NCBI RefSeq assembly: GCF_936270435.1
Contig: NZ_OW370567.1
Location: forward strand, 1,313,973-1,377,972
DNA: 64,000 nt
Direction of reading: 5' to 3'
Origin: Wolbachia endosymbiont of Oedothorax gibbosus
GTDB lineage: Bacteria; Pseudomonadota; Alphaproteobacteria; Rickettsiales; Anaplasmataceae
The position numbers and the translations under genes are program-made. Below the pieces are notes generated by a model that was not told the DNA's origin, searched no databases, and saw nothing but the letters and a program-made list of their open reading frames with translations. Of this stretch, positions 9,331-18,483 are shown piece after piece (the first letter of the stretch is position 1; every line of letters starts with the position of its first letter).

Positions 9331-10301
9331 AATCAATATCGTGCGATAAAGAATATACTGAAGATGTGCGCAATATCAACATCAGACCTGAACAACTTGA
9401 CGATTTTGTCGGGCAAAAAGACTTAATACAAAATTTAAAAGTGTTCATAAACGCTGCACAGACGAGAACTGAAGCCTTAGATCACGTCTTATTGTATGGT
9501 CCTCCAGGACTTGGTAAAACAACTTTAGCACAAATTGTTTCTAAAGAATTAAGGGTCAGCTTTCGCGCAACTTCTGGTCCTTTACTTAGCAAAGCTGGGG
9601 ACTTGGCCGCAGTGCTTACCACTTTAAGTGCAAAAGATGTTCTATTTATCGACGAAATCCATAGATTAAATCGCAGCATTGAAGAAGTTTTATATACCGC
9701 TATGGAAGATTTTTGCCTGGACATATTAGTAGGTGAAGGTCCATCTACTCGCACTTTAAGGATAGATTTGCCGCCATTTACGTTGATTGGTGCAACAACG
9801 CGACTTGGATTACTTTCTGCGCCACTCAGAGATCGTTTTGGCATTCCTTTGCACCTTGAGTTTTATTCTTTTGAAGAACTGGTTAATATTATAAAAAGAG
9901 GCGCAAGAGTTCTTTCTACTGAAATTGAAGAAAATGCAGCACGGGAAATTGCCTGCCGTGCGCGCGGCACTCCAAGAATTGCTTTGAGATTACTGAGGAG
10001 AATAAGGGATTTTGTTGAAGTGAAAGATGATAAAAAAATCACTTATGAAGTTGCTGATTCTGTATTGCTAAAATTGGGTGTAGACAAAATGGGACTTAAT
10101 AAACTTGATATGAATTATCTAAGATTTTTATTCAACACCTCAGGACCTGTTGGAATTGACACTATATCTATTGCACTATCTGAGGATGTTGGCAATATTG
10201 AAGAAACAGTAGAACCTTATTTAATCAAAATTAGTTTTGTAAAGCGCACACCAAGAGGACGCGTTCTAACTGATCAGGCAAAGGAGTATTTGAGCCTTTA
10301 A
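9327..10301 (+). CDS. ruvB: Holliday junction branch-migration ATPase RuvB
   Basis: RuvB is the hexameric AAA+ motor for branch migration. The 324-residue protein has the RuvB N-terminus ([13 protein letters not shown], about 18-30), Walker [11 protein letters not shown] (58-67), Walker [11 protein letters not shown] (about 105-114), sensor 1 [12 protein letters not shown] and the arginine finger in [10 protein letters not shown], followed by the C-terminal winged-helix domain with TPRGRVLT near the end. Length and motif order are entirely standard. The ATGA overlap with ruvA indicates a single operon. Confidence 0.97.
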   Translation: MKSISCDKEYTEDVRNINIRPEQLDDFVGQKDLIQNLKVFINAAQTRTEALDHVLLYGPPGLGKTTLAQIVSKELRVSFRATSGPLLSKAGDLAAVLTTLSAKDVLFIDEIHRLNRSIEEVLYTAMEDFCLDILVGEGPSTRTLRIDLPPFTLIGATTRLGLLSAPLRDRFGIPLHLEFYSFEELVNIIKRGARVLSTEIEENAAREIACRARGTPRIALRLLRRIRDFVEVKDDKKITYEVADSVLLKLGVDKMGLNKLDMNYLRFLFNTSGPVGIDTISIALSEDVGNIEETVEPYLIKISFVKRTPRGRVLTDQAKEYLSL

Positions 10302-10446
10302 TATAAAAAATTTTGTTGCTGTAATTATAATTGACCAATTGATATAATGCTCGTATGCTAGCATTATGTGTTAACGATAATGGAGGGATATATGTAAAGC
10401 AAAGGAGAGTGGTAATTCTGATAAAACAAAAGGACTTCCTAGCGAT

Positions 10447-11247
10447 TTGAGCACTCAGGATATACCTAAATCAACACCAGACAAGAATAAGCGTAAATAT
10501 GTCGAGTTAGAAAGCGATGAAGAATGGAATAAGTTCTTTGCATTACAGAACAACCCTTCTACCAATACCACAAACCAAAAACCTTTTTCTCCAAAGAAAG
10601 GAGAATCTCAGTATCACGGCAAAGAGATTGTAGGCAAAATTGCTGACCAAATTAAATCAGAGATATCTGAAGGTATGAAAAATAATACCATAGGGGCCAT
10701 AATGATAAAAGAAGGCAAAAGGGAAGGGAATGTTGTTTACCCTTCCGTGAGAGTTGTGTTGAATGTTAGTAAAGAAGGAGTAGATATAGCTAAACTTTTG
10801 AGTGGTAATATATGTAAAAAGTACAATGTAAAAACAATGACATTTTGTCATTCTAATCAGGAAAAAAAGAGAGGGGCATGTTGCTATATTAATGATAAAG
10901 GGGAAAGAGTTTATGAAATAATTAGTGGATTATATGAAATGACTTTAAAGTGGTATGTTGATGGAAAAGAATGTAAAATTAAAATTAATATTGACGATAA
11001 GAATGGTGTAAAGCTCCTTGAAAGCAATGGTGTTACTGAAGAACAGTTACGTGCAAACAAAGAAGTAAAAGTAGGCAAGAGACGTGAACCAAAGTCTTTA
11101 CATGAAGCATTAGCATCACAATTGCCACAAACACAATTACAACAAAGCTCTGAAGAAGTAAAATTTTTGGAGCAGCCTTCAACAAATGTAGAAGACTTGA
11201 GCGGCGCACCACAAAAGCATCAAGCTTCTGCTGCTCAAAATAGGTAA
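10447..11247 (+). CDS. hypothetical protein, damaged start
   Basis: I do not recognise this protein. It is about 266 residues and hydrophilic, with no signal peptide or membrane segment. Its middle part (about 75-185) alternates beta-like and charged stretches and contains several Cys (NICKKYNV, GACCYIND, GKECKIK). The C-terminal 60 residues are Gln/Ser/Pro-rich and probably disordered. The frame has no ATG near its beginning: it is open from 10381 and the first usual start codon is TTG at 10447. A good ribosome site (GGAGG) and ATG at 10392 lie in another frame and run straight into TAA, suggesting a one- or two-base indel just after the original start. It may be a Wolbachia-specific gene in early decay. 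Confidence 0.55.
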   Translation: MSTQDIPKSTPDKNKRKYVELESDEEWNKFFALQNNPSTNTTNQKPFSPKKGESQYHGKEIVGKIADQIKSEISEGMKNNTIGAIMIKEGKREGNVVYPSVRVVLNVSKEGVDIAKLLSGNICKKYNVKTMTFCHSNQEKKRGACCYINDKGERVYEIISGLYEMTLKWYVDGKECKIKINIDDKNGVKLLESNGVTEEQLRANKEVKVGKRREPKSLHEALASQLPQTQLQQSSEEVKFLEQPSTNVEDLSGAPQKHQASAAQNR

Positions 11248-11261
11248 AGTAGTGAAAATTC

Positions 11262-11297
11262 AGTATAAGTTGCTTGCAAATGCAAGCAACTTATACT
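11262..11297. terminator. perfect 17-bp palindrome between the hypothetical gene and mpg
   Basis: AGTATAAGTTGCTTGCA is followed by a 2-base loop AA and then its exact reverse complement. It lies 14 bp after the stop of the upstream gene and ends 6 bp before the ATG of the glycosylase gene (11304). There is no T tract of note after it, so it is either a bidirectional stem-type terminator for the upstream gene or a leader hairpin that would hide the mpg translation start. Confidence 0.6.
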
Positions 11298-11591
11298 CTT
11301 ATAATGAGCAACATAATACTACCAAGAAATTTCTACGAGCGGCCGACCTTAACTGTAGCTGGAGAGTTATTGGGAAAAGTCCTCAAATTTTCTAACTTTA
11401 GTGGAATAATAACCGAAGTTGAAGCCTATATAGGAATGAGTGACCCAGCTTGTCATGCAGCAAGAGGCTATACTAATCGAACCTCAGTAATGTTTGGTAT
11501 GCCGGGGTTTTCATATGTGTACTTTATATATGGGATGTATTACTGTTTAAATATTGTAACAGAAGCAGAAGGGTTCCCAGCAGCAGTGTTA

Positions 11592-12572
11592 ACCTCAGTT
11601 ATGGATTAGAAAATAGATAAAAGTATAACTAAGAAGAGGGAAACAGGGTAAACTCGAGTATTTTAGTAATAATAAGAGGTTACCCATGAAGAAAGATATT
11701 ACAGAACTGTACTGTTGCGTCGAGGATTTTTGTCGTGCGGTAGATGATAATTTTGCAAATAGGTTCTTATCAAACGGCAAAAAACCAACCAGAGTACCAG
11801 AAATAGCGCACTCAGAAATTCTAACCATAATCCTATTATACCATAAATCACCATGTAAAAACTTCAAGGCTTTTTATCTTTGTTATCTTCAGTTATTCTA
11901 TAGATCAGAGTTTTCAAAGCTGCCTTCATATCACAGATTTATTGCCTTAAAGCCGCGAGTTTTGTGGTATTTAGCATTACTTTTGCAATGGTTTTGTGAA
12001 CAAGCAAAAATGACCGGGATTTCCTACATAGATTCTACTTCAATAGCAGTATGCCATCGAAAAAGAATCTCAAGAAATAAGGTTTTCAAAGGATTAGCAG
12101 AGTTAGGAAAGAATACTTACGGCTGGTTTTTTGGTTTTAAATTACATGTAGTAATCAATGAAATAGGTGAAATTCAAGGTGTTACGCTAACCAGAGGTAA
12201 CGTCGATGACAGAAAACCTGTACCAACTCTAACCAAAAAACTAACTGGACTTTTGTTTGGAGATAAGGGCTATATAAAGAAAGAGCTCTTTGAGAAACTA
12301 TTCGATAGAGGTCTAAAACTCGTCACTAAAGTGAAAAAAGGTATGAAAAATGCACTGATTTCGCTGAAAGAGAAGATTTTACTAGGGAAAAGATCGATTG
12401 TTGAAACGGTTTTTGGCTGCCTAAAAAACAAATTTGAACTTGAGCACACTCGGCATAGATCCACAGTAAATTTCTTGGTACATATTTTTTCTACCCTCAT
12501 TTCTTATTCAATGCAATCGAAAAAGCCCTGTATTTCTCAGCTTTACTTCGTTGGTTAATCCATAACTGGGGT
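11592..12572 (+). mobile_element. IS982-family insertion sequence, copy 1 (981 bp)
   Basis: The ends are ACC(T/C)CAGTTATGGATTA inverted repeats. The target duplication is TGTTA (11587-11591 and 12573-12577), inside the alkyladenine glycosylase gene. The element is 981 bp and its transposase is identical in protein sequence to copies 2 and 3, so insertion was recent. This copy lies in the opposite orientation to the other three in the window. Confidence 0.93.
11686..12558 (+). CDS. IS982-family transposase, copy 1
   Basis: A 290-residue DDE transposase of the IS982 family. It shows the family's YIDSTSIAVCHRKR (first Asp), the GWFFGFKLHVVINEIGEI block, LFGDKGYI (second Asp) and the Glu-containing RSIVETVFGCLKNKFELEHTRHR. 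The frame is intact and a GAGG-like site sits close upstream of the ATG. The same protein is encoded at 18498-19370 and 32908-33780 and, partly, at the right edge of the window. Confidence 0.95.
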   Translation: MKKDITELYCCVEDFCRAVDDNFANRFLSNGKKPTRVPEIAHSEILTIILLYHKSPCKNFKAFYLCYLQLFYRSEFSKLPSYHRFIALKPRVLWYLALLLQWFCEQAKMTGISYIDSTSIAVCHRKRISRNKVFKGLAELGKNTYGWFFGFKLHVVINEIGEIQGVTLTRGNVDDRKPVPTLTKKLTGLLFGDKGYIKKELFEKLFDRGLKLVTKVKKGMKNALISLKEKILLGKRSIVETVFGCLKNKFELEHTRHRSTVNFLVHIFSTLISYSMQSKKPCISQLYFVG

Positions 12573-12811
12573 TGTTAATACGGGGATTAAAGCTCATTGA
12601 ACCGCTTGAGGCAAACTTAGGCGGACCAGGAATATTGTGCAAAAGATTAAACATTACAAAAGAACATAATAAGCAAGACCTTACTATAAGCCACGAATTT
12701 TGTGTTTATGAATCTCACCTTAAACCAGATTATATTTGCACTCCGAGAATCGGAATTAGTAAAGGCCAAGAGAAATTTTGGCGGTTTAAGATTTTCTAAA
12801 CCTTGCGTAGA

Positions 12812-14197
12812 CTATTTGCCAATTGGATAATCACCAGTGAAACAAGCATCACAATATTGTGGTGTAGCATTGTTACGCACCTCTCCTTTAACAGCCTGAT
12901 ATAGTCCATCAATGCTCAAGAAGGCTAGGCTATCTACTCCTATAACTTCCTTAATTTCCTCTACAGATTTATTTGCAGCAATTAAATCTTTGCACTCTGG
13001 CGTATCTATTCCATAAAAACAAGAATGCTTAATTGGTGGGCTTGAAATTTTGAGGTGAATTTCTTTTACTCCTGCATCCTTTAACATAACTATTATATTT
13101 GTTAACGTACTACCACGCACTATACTATCATCTATTAAAATTATGTTTTTACCTTTCAAAGTGTGCTTATTAGCATTGAATTTTAATTTTATTCTAACTT
13201 TACGTACTTCAGCGGTTGGTTGTATAAAAGTTCTTCCTATGTAATGATTACGAATTATTCCCAGTTCCATAGGTAATCCTGAATGCTTTGCATATCCAAT
13301 AGCTGCAGGTATTCCAGAATCAGGTATTGGTACAACCATATCTACATTGTTTTTTGGTGGACTTTCCTTCGCAAGTATTCTTCCTATTTCTTTTCTTGTA
13401 TCGTATATAGACCTATTCTCCATTATGCTGTCTGGTCTTGAAAAATAAACGTATTCAAAAATACAAAAACTTGATTTTTGCTGTGGGAAAGGAAACATTG
13501 AGACTAGCTTACTACCCGAACTGATGGTAACTAATTCGCCTGGTTCTATTTCTTTAACAAACTCTGCATTTATTATATCAAGAGCACAAGTTTCAGATGC
13601 AAGAACGTAAGAACCGTTTAACTTTCCTAAAACAAGAGGCCTGATTCCAGATGGATCACGTACTCCAATAACTACTTCTTGATTGATTGCCACAAAAGAA
13701 TAAGCACCTTGTATTTGCTTTAATGCATATATAAAACTCTCTAAGAAGCTATCTTTTTCACCGCTTGCTGTCAGATGCACTACTACTTCTGTATCAATAT
13801 CTGACTGAAAAACGCACTCTTGTTTAATTAATTGTTCGCGTATCGGAGAAATATTAATTAAATTACCATTATGTGCTATGGCAAAATCCCCAAATTTGCC
13901 ACTTTTGCCAAGCATGGGCTGCACTCCAAACTTATTACCACTTGTTGAGTATCGAACGTGACCTATTGCACAATCTCCAGGTAAGGATTTCTTTATTTCA
14001 TCTATATCATCAAATACGCTGCTCACTTGACCTTGAAAGTGATAAGAGTGCAGCTTATCGTTGTTACTGGTTACTACGCCAAAAGACTCTTGACCTCTAT
14101 GCTGCAAAGCGTGGAGAGCAAGTATAGAGTTAAATGCAGCATCGTTATTGCAGCTTATACCAAATACTCCACATTCTTCGTGCATTCCACCTAGCAT
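12812..14197 (-). CDS. purF: amidophosphoribosyltransferase PurF
   Basis: PurF makes phosphoribosylamine from PRPP and glutamine, the first committed step of purine synthesis. The N-terminal Ntn-type glutaminase domain carries the nucleophile cysteine in EECGVFGI and HALQHRGQES; the phosphoribosyltransferase half has IILIDDSIVRGSTLTNIIV as the PRPP loop and PTAEVRKVRIKLKFN. The protein is about 461 residues from the ATG at 14197, with another ATG at 14185 four codons later; the frame also stays open back to 14248, before the rodA stop. A propeptide of a few residues before the Cys is usual for this subfamily. It follows rodA closely on the same strand. purB is also in this window, so de novo purine synthesis is probably kept. 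Confidence 0.95.
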   Translation of the reverse strand: MLGGMHEECGVFGISCNNDAAFNSILALHALQHRGQESFGVVTSNNDKLHSYHFQGQVSSVFDDIDEIKKSLPGDCAIGHVRYSTSGNKFGVQPMLGKSGKFGDFAIAHNGNLINISPIREQLIKQECVFQSDIDTEVVVHLTASGEKDSFLESFIYALKQIQGAYSFVAINQEVVIGVRDPSGIRPLVLGKLNGSYVLASETCALDIINAEFVKEIEPGELVTISSGSKLVSMFPFPQQKSSFCIFEYVYFSRPDSIMENRSIYDTRKEIGRILAKESPPKNNVDMVVPIPDSGIPAAIGYAKHSGLPMELGIIRNHYIGRTFIQPTAEVRKVRIKLKFNANKHTLKGKNIILIDDSIVRGSTLTNIIVMLKDAGVKEIHLKISSPPIKHSCFYGIDTPECKDLIAANKSVEEIKEVIGVDSLAFLSIDGLYQAVKGEVRNNATPQYCDACFTGDYPIGK

Positions 14198-14223
14198 AAC
14201 AACTATTAAGTTAAAGTTTAATT

Positions 14224-15327
14224 TTACTTTAGCATAGGTGAAATACAAGCATTTTGTTGTTCATCTGCTTTTATTGCCAGCAATAGCCCTATACATATTA
14301 AGCTTGCAGCAGTTGTACTTCCTCCATAGGACAGAAATGGCAATGGGTCACCTATCACAGGTAAGAGGCCCATTGTCATTCCGATGTTTATAAAGAAATG
14401 AGCACTAAAAAAGGCGAAAATGCCGATAGATAACGACTTAGAAAAATAATTTTTTGACCTATAAGCAATAGAGAGCATTATAGCAAGCAATGTAGTATAG
14501 AGTAAAATTAAAGCCATGCTACCTAAAAATCCCCATTCCTCACTCAGCACTGCAAAAGCAAAATCTGTACGCTTTTCCGGCAAAAATCCAAGTTGAGTTT
14601 GACTTCCGTTAACAAAGCCCTTACCAAGCAAACCTCCTGAACCAATAGCTATTTGAGATTGCTGTGCATTATAACCTATCCCAAGTGGATCCACTGATGA
14701 ATCCAAAAACGACAATATCCTTTGCTTGTGATAAGGACGTAAAAAAGGCCAAATAGCTGGTACTGCAAAAATGCCAAGCGTTCCACATATTATCGAATGA
14801 GATCTTTTTATTATTGCTGTGAATATAATTGACATCCCTATAAATAACATTATCATAGCTGTGCCTAAATTAGGTTGCTTTAACACCAAGAACACGGGTA
14901 AGAAAATAATTATAAGTGCCATAAGCAATCTTTTAAATTCCATCATTTTATACACACTCTGCTTATCAAAATAGCGAGCAAGCGCAAGTATTAAACCCAC
15001 TTTCGCAAATTCTGATGGTTGCAAACTAATTGATCCAATTCTTATCCACCTTGTTGCACCCATTATGTGTGAGCCAAAAAAATTCACCACTAACAGCGAA
15101 ATCACTGCTGCTATATAAAAAAAGTAGGCGTGCTTCAAATAAAAATCTAGCTCTATGAATGGCATAGCTATAGCGAGTAGGAAAAAGAAGGAGAATATGA
15201 CCAGTTGGTGAATCGCAAATGGCACCCACTTTCCTCCAGCAGAAGAGTATTGAACAGCAATGCCAACGCAAAACAGCGCTATCACGTTAATGATTAATAA
15301 CCAATGAATCTTCTTCAGCCTATCCAC
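14224..15327 (-). CDS. rodA: rod-shape-determining peptidoglycan polymerase RodA
   Basis: RodA is a SEDS-family glycosyltransferase polymerising lipid II with a class B PBP. About ten membrane helices are evident. Conserved SEDS blocks include ATRWIRIGSISLQPSEFAKV, KQPNLGTAMI, the large extracytoplasmic loop with LGIGYNAQQSQIAIGSGGLLGKG and FLPEKRTDFAFAVLSEEWGF (carrying the essential Asp), and the C-terminal PFLSYGGS. I prefer the GTG start at 15327, which has TAAGG 8 nt upstream; the frame extends to a TTG at 15363. RodA in Wolbachia fits the known retention of lipid II synthesis without a full cell wall. Confidence 0.93.
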   Translation of the reverse strand: MDRLKKIHWLLIINVIALFCVGIAVQYSSAGGKWVPFAIHQLVIFSFFFLLAIAMPFIELDFYLKHAYFFYIAAVISLLVVNFFGSHIMGATRWIRIGSISLQPSEFAKVGLILALARYFDKQSVYKMMEFKRLLMALIIIFLPVFLVLKQPNLGTAMIMLFIGMSIIFTAIIKRSHSIICGTLGIFAVPAIWPFLRPYHKQRILSFLDSSVDPLGIGYNAQQSQIAIGSGGLLGKGFVNGSQTQLGFLPEKRTDFAFAVLSEEWGFLGSMALILLYTTLLAIMLSIAYRSKNYFSKSLSIGIFAFFSAHFFINIGMTMGLLPVIGDPLPFLSYGGSTTAASLICIGLLLAIKADEQQNACISPMLK

Positions 15328-15372
15328 ACTTATAACCTTAAAGTATAGTAAAATATGAAACAAAGATAAAAA

Positions 15373-16839
15373 TCAAAAAACCAACTTCTCAACTACTAAC
15401 CGAATTGGAGTGCTATATATTCCAGTTACTACTGTTAAAGCTGCCATAAACAATAGACAGAAAAGCATAGGAAATGGCACATCGTTAATTTTGCCTAGTG
15501 TCATTCCAGCGCTTGATGCTGCACTATTTTCAAAATACATTTTTTCTACCATCTTCCACATATATATCAATGCAAGGAAAGAGCCAGCAGCAAATGTTAC
15601 AAGGGAAATCCACGCATGAGATTCGATAATTGCTTTCATTATATACCACTTGCTTACAAAGCCATTTGTTAAAGGCACACCGATTAATGCACAACTTAGT
15701 AGAGTGAACGCAAGTGCTGTATAAGGCATTGATTTCTTGAGTCCCGATAAATTCTCTATTTTTGTTGTATCAAATTTGTAAGAAATACATCCTGCAGCCA
15801 TGAATAAAGATGTTTTTATTATGCTGTGGTTTACTATGTGAAGAATTGCTGCAAATACACCTGTTTTTGAGTTAAAACTCAGTGCTAAAATTATATAACC
15901 AATTTGGCTAATACTAGAGTGAGCAAACAGTCTTTTTATGTCTTTTGCAGTTATTGCAAATATCGACCCAAATACAATAGCGCAAAGTGCGAGGATAATT
16001 ATCACATTGTCCAGTAGCGGCTTAAATAAGAAAAAATTTTGATGAAAAACAGTATAAAAGATTCTGATGAAAACATATATCATCACTTTAGTTACTGTGC
16101 CTGAAAAGAATATGCTAATGAAACTTGGCGCCTCACTATATGCATTAACCAGCCACCTGCTTAATGGAAACAGTGCCATTTTAATTGAGAGACCAACAAA
16201 AATGAACAATGTGCCAAGTTTTATGATGTTGTTATCGTATAATGGAACTATTCTTTCAGCCATGTCAGACATATTGAGTGTTCCAGTCATTGAATACAAG
16301 AGCCCGATGCCAAACAAGTAAAACGTTGCCCCTATAGTGCCACTAATTAGATATTCAAATGCTGCAACCAAGGCTTTTTTATCCCTTCCCATTGAAACTA
16401 ATACATAAGAAGAAAGAGATGAAATTTCCAAGAAAACGTAAAGGTTAAATATGTCGTTTGTTACTAGAATCCCGAACAGTCCGCTTAAGCACAGTAGAAA
16501 TAGAGAGTAAAAACCAGTGATTTTGTTTTTGCTAATTTCTTTTTCGTTAATATAAAAGCTATAAAGCACGCTAATCAGCGCTATAAAATTCACCAAAGTT
16601 AGAATCAAGGAGTTCAACACGTCGATTCTTAACTCTATGCCGTACGGGGGAGCCCAATCCCCAAGGTGATAAGTTATAATTTCGCCTTTATATGTTTTAA
16701 TGAGTAGTATTGATGAAATGATAAGAGTGATTGTTGTTGCAATAAAAGAAATAAACCAAGATACCTTGTGTTTCTTGGCAAGAAAGCAAAACATTGATGC
16801 AATTATTGGGATAATAACTTGTAAAATTGGTAATTGCAT
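15373..16839 (-). CDS. Mrp-type Na+/H+ antiporter subunit D homologue
   Basis: A 488-residue membrane protein with about 14 helices, of the proton-translocating family shared by MrpA/D and complex I NuoL/M/N. The core helices with the key Glu/Lys pattern are seen in FNLYVFLEISSLSSYVLVSMG (about 130-150) and FVGLSIKMALFPLSRWLVNAYSEAPSF (about 215-240), the latter typical of MrpD-type proteins; the discontinuous-helix region HSSISQIGYIILALSF also fits. Other Mrp subunits are not adjacent, so either they lie elsewhere or this works alone or with complex I. NuoN is the main alternative, but LPAF-like MrpD features and length favour the antiporter subunit. Confidence 0.82.
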   Translation of the reverse strand: MQLPILQVIIPIIASMFCFLAKKHKVSWFISFIATTITLIISSILLIKTYKGEIITYHLGDWAPPYGIELRIDVLNSLILTLVNFIALISVLYSFYINEKEISKNKITGFYSLFLLCLSGLFGILVTNDIFNLYVFLEISSLSSYVLVSMGRDKKALVAAFEYLISGTIGATFYLFGIGLLYSMTGTLNMSDMAERIVPLYDNNIIKLGTLFIFVGLSIKMALFPLSRWLVNAYSEAPSFISIFFSGTVTKVMIYVFIRIFYTVFHQNFFLFKPLLDNVIIILALCAIVFGSIFAITAKDIKRLFAHSSISQIGYIILALSFNSKTGVFAAILHIVNHSIIKTSLFMAAGCISYKFDTTKIENLSGLKKSMPYTALAFTLLSCALIGVPLTNGFVSKWYIMKAIIESHAWISLVTFAAGSFLALIYMWKMVEKMYFENSAASSAGMTLGKINDVPFPMLFCLLFMAALTVVTGIYSTPIRLVVEKLVF

Positions 16840-16903
16840 TAAATTGTTGTTAATATATCGTTAAAGTATTAGTATATATAATACTTTTTGTTTTAATACC
16901 CTT

Positions 16904-17215
16904 ATGTTATCTAAAATTTGTAATGCAATAAAACGCCTATTACGAAGAGAAGATAAATTTGTAGGAAGAGATGAAAATGGAAATTCTTACTATGAATCAA
17001 GTAAAGGAAAAAGGTGGGTTATGTATAGCAGTGTTTCTGAGCCTACAACAGTGCCTCCGGAATGGCATATATGGCTTCACTATACTGATAATGTAGTACC
17101 AGTTAATAATAAAAGAAAAGTAAAACATACTCCTAATTTAACGGGTACAAAAGATGCATACTATCCAAACCAAAAAGTGAAAAATTACTATAAAAGCTGG
17201 AGTCCTGATAACTAA
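16904..17215 (+). CDS. NDUFA12-family complex I accessory subunit
   Basis: A 103-residue protein of the NDUFA12 (B17.2) family, a small accessory subunit of NADH:ubiquinone oxidoreductase found in mitochondria and alphaproteobacteria. Visible family features are KFVGRDENGNSYYES (about 17-31), the RWVMY motif, VPPEWHIWLH (about 50-59) and the C-terminal PNLTGTKDAYYP. Length is right for bacterial members. It is divergent from the mrpD-like gene and separated by only 2 bp from the MlaD gene, a pairing that is common in alphaproteobacteria. Confidence 0.9.
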   Translation: MLSKICNAIKRLLRREDKFVGRDENGNSYYESSKGKRWVMYSSVSEPTTVPPEWHIWLHYTDNVVPVNNKRKVKHTPNLTGTKDAYYPNQKVKNYYKSWSPDN

Positions 17216-17217
17216 AG

Positions 17218-17673
17218 ATGCGAAGGTCAAATATACTTGAAATAACCGCTGGATTATTTGTATTAATTTTTACTATTTTTCTGATTTTCTTTGCTATTGA
17301 TAAGCTATCTTACATAAAGAAAAACTATAAGGATTGCTATAAAATATATGGTCTTTTTGCTAACGCTAACGGTATAGGAGTTGGTGATAGTGTCAAGATC
17401 TCTGGTGTAGATGTTGGAAGCATAACTGGTGTATCACTTGACAAAGCTACCTACGTAGCACGAATCGATATGTGTATAAGCAAAGACATAAAATTGCCAA
17501 TTGATAGTTCAGCTCTGATCACTAGCAGTGGAGTTGTTGGCAGTAAATTTATTAATATATCACCTGGATCAGATATTAAACTAATCTTGCATGGTGGTAA
17601 AATAGAGTATACTCAAGCTGAAGCAAATATGGGTGGAATAATGGACAGAATTCTTGGTATGTTTACGAAGTGA
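17218..17673 (+). CDS. mlaD: MlaD-family (MCE domain) lipid transport protein
   Basis: MlaD is the periplasmic, inner-membrane-anchored MCE subunit of the Mla phospholipid transporter. The 151-residue protein has one N-terminal membrane helix (about 6-28) followed by a single MCE domain (about 38-120): YGLFANANGIGVGDSVKISGVDVGSI and SALITSSGVVGSKFINISPG are typical. The C-terminus is a short tail with LGMF. It is shorter than E. coli MlaD (183 residues) but matches alphaproteobacterial members. The hairpin after the stop codon probably ends the two-gene unit. Confidence 0.9.
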   Translation: MRRSNILEITAGLFVLIFTIFLIFFAIDKLSYIKKNYKDCYKIYGLFANANGIGVGDSVKISGVDVGSITGVSLDKATYVARIDMCISKDIKLPIDSSALITSSGVVGSKFINISPGSDIKLILHGGKIEYTQAEANMGGIMDRILGMFTK

Positions 17674-17686
17674 AAATGGCAGCTTT

Positions 17687-17711
17687 GCACATAGGCACGC
17701 AGCCTATGTGC
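17687..17711 (+). terminator. stem-loop after mlaD
   Basis: GCACATAGG and CCTATGTGC form a perfect 9-bp stem with a 7-base loop, 13 bp past the mlaD stop codon. The T tract after it is weak, so this is a likely but not certain terminator of the NDUFA12-mlaD unit. Confidence 0.6.
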
Positions 17712-18121
17712 ATTACCGTAATTAATGAGTCTGACCAGTAACCGTTCACGAATTGTGAGAATAGACTTCTTTCATCCGAGAAAAAATCTTTTCGAAGTTC
17801 AGTGGCTCAATAATGTTAGGCTGCTGCATCTTTATACTACAATTCCTTCAAAATGAATATTTTTCCCATTTGGTAGATAAATACCATCTAATGAAATATT
17901 GACCTTGTATCTTGAAAAAAGCATCTAATCAACTATGTTTTTTAAAAATTTTTTATTGTACAATTTTGCAACTTCATATAGGCAATAAAAACCCGTTTGT
18001 CATAGAAATAGAATTTATATCAAACAGCTACTACAACAATTCCTGCTTAAGCCAATGAATATGTGAATAAGTACTTTAAGTCTGTGTGGACGTACTTATT
18101 CACAATATTCATTAACTCATT
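17712..18121. other. intergenic DNA, nothing recognised
   Basis: About 410 AT-rich bases between the mlaD terminator and the 3' end of an IS110 pseudogene. There is no frame of note. 'agacttctttcat' near 17763 resembles the first 11 bases of the IS5 terminal repeat found at 7383 but has no partner. Some of the right part may be the non-coding 3' end of the IS110 copy. Confidence 0.5.
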
Positions 18122-18483
18122 TCAGTTACTACTATGTAAATTTTTAAATATTCACATTGACTGCTTCTTTAAGTCTTGCATTAGCAATCACTATAATTTT
18201 TCGCATTAGAGCTGTTATAGCTACCATTTTCTTCTTACCACTTTCAACAAGCTTGGAATAAAAGGCACCAAGTACAGATTTGGACCTTGCAGCAGACATG
18301 GCGGCTGTAAAGAGCTTTGAACGAATATTACTTCTACCGCCTATAATCCTTCGGTAACCAACAGCTTTACCACTTTCCTTAGGATGAGCCGGCAAGACTT
18401 GCTACTTCTCTTCTGCCTAAATAACCAAGCTCTGGCATTAAACACAGAAAATCTTGAGATAACTTTGCCAGGAACTGTTTTAA

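Larger units (their letters stand above)
11304..12799 (+). pseudogene. 3-methyladenine DNA glycosylase (AAG/MPG), split by IS982
   Basis: The 5' part (11304-11591) encodes the start of an AAG/MPG-family alkylbase glycosylase: [30 protein letters not shown] and the [14 protein letters not shown] region, ending at GFPAAVL. The 3' part resumes at 12578 in the same frame with IRGLKLIEPLE and runs to 12799 (GGPGILCKRLNIT, CTPRIGIS). Deleting the IS982 copy and one 5-bp duplication gives an uninterrupted frame of about 170-175 residues. The break falls before the second half of the active-site fold, so the truncated protein (about 100 residues, with the IS adding SVMD and a stop) should be inactive. 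The flanks carry no other damage, so the loss is recent. Confidence 0.9.
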
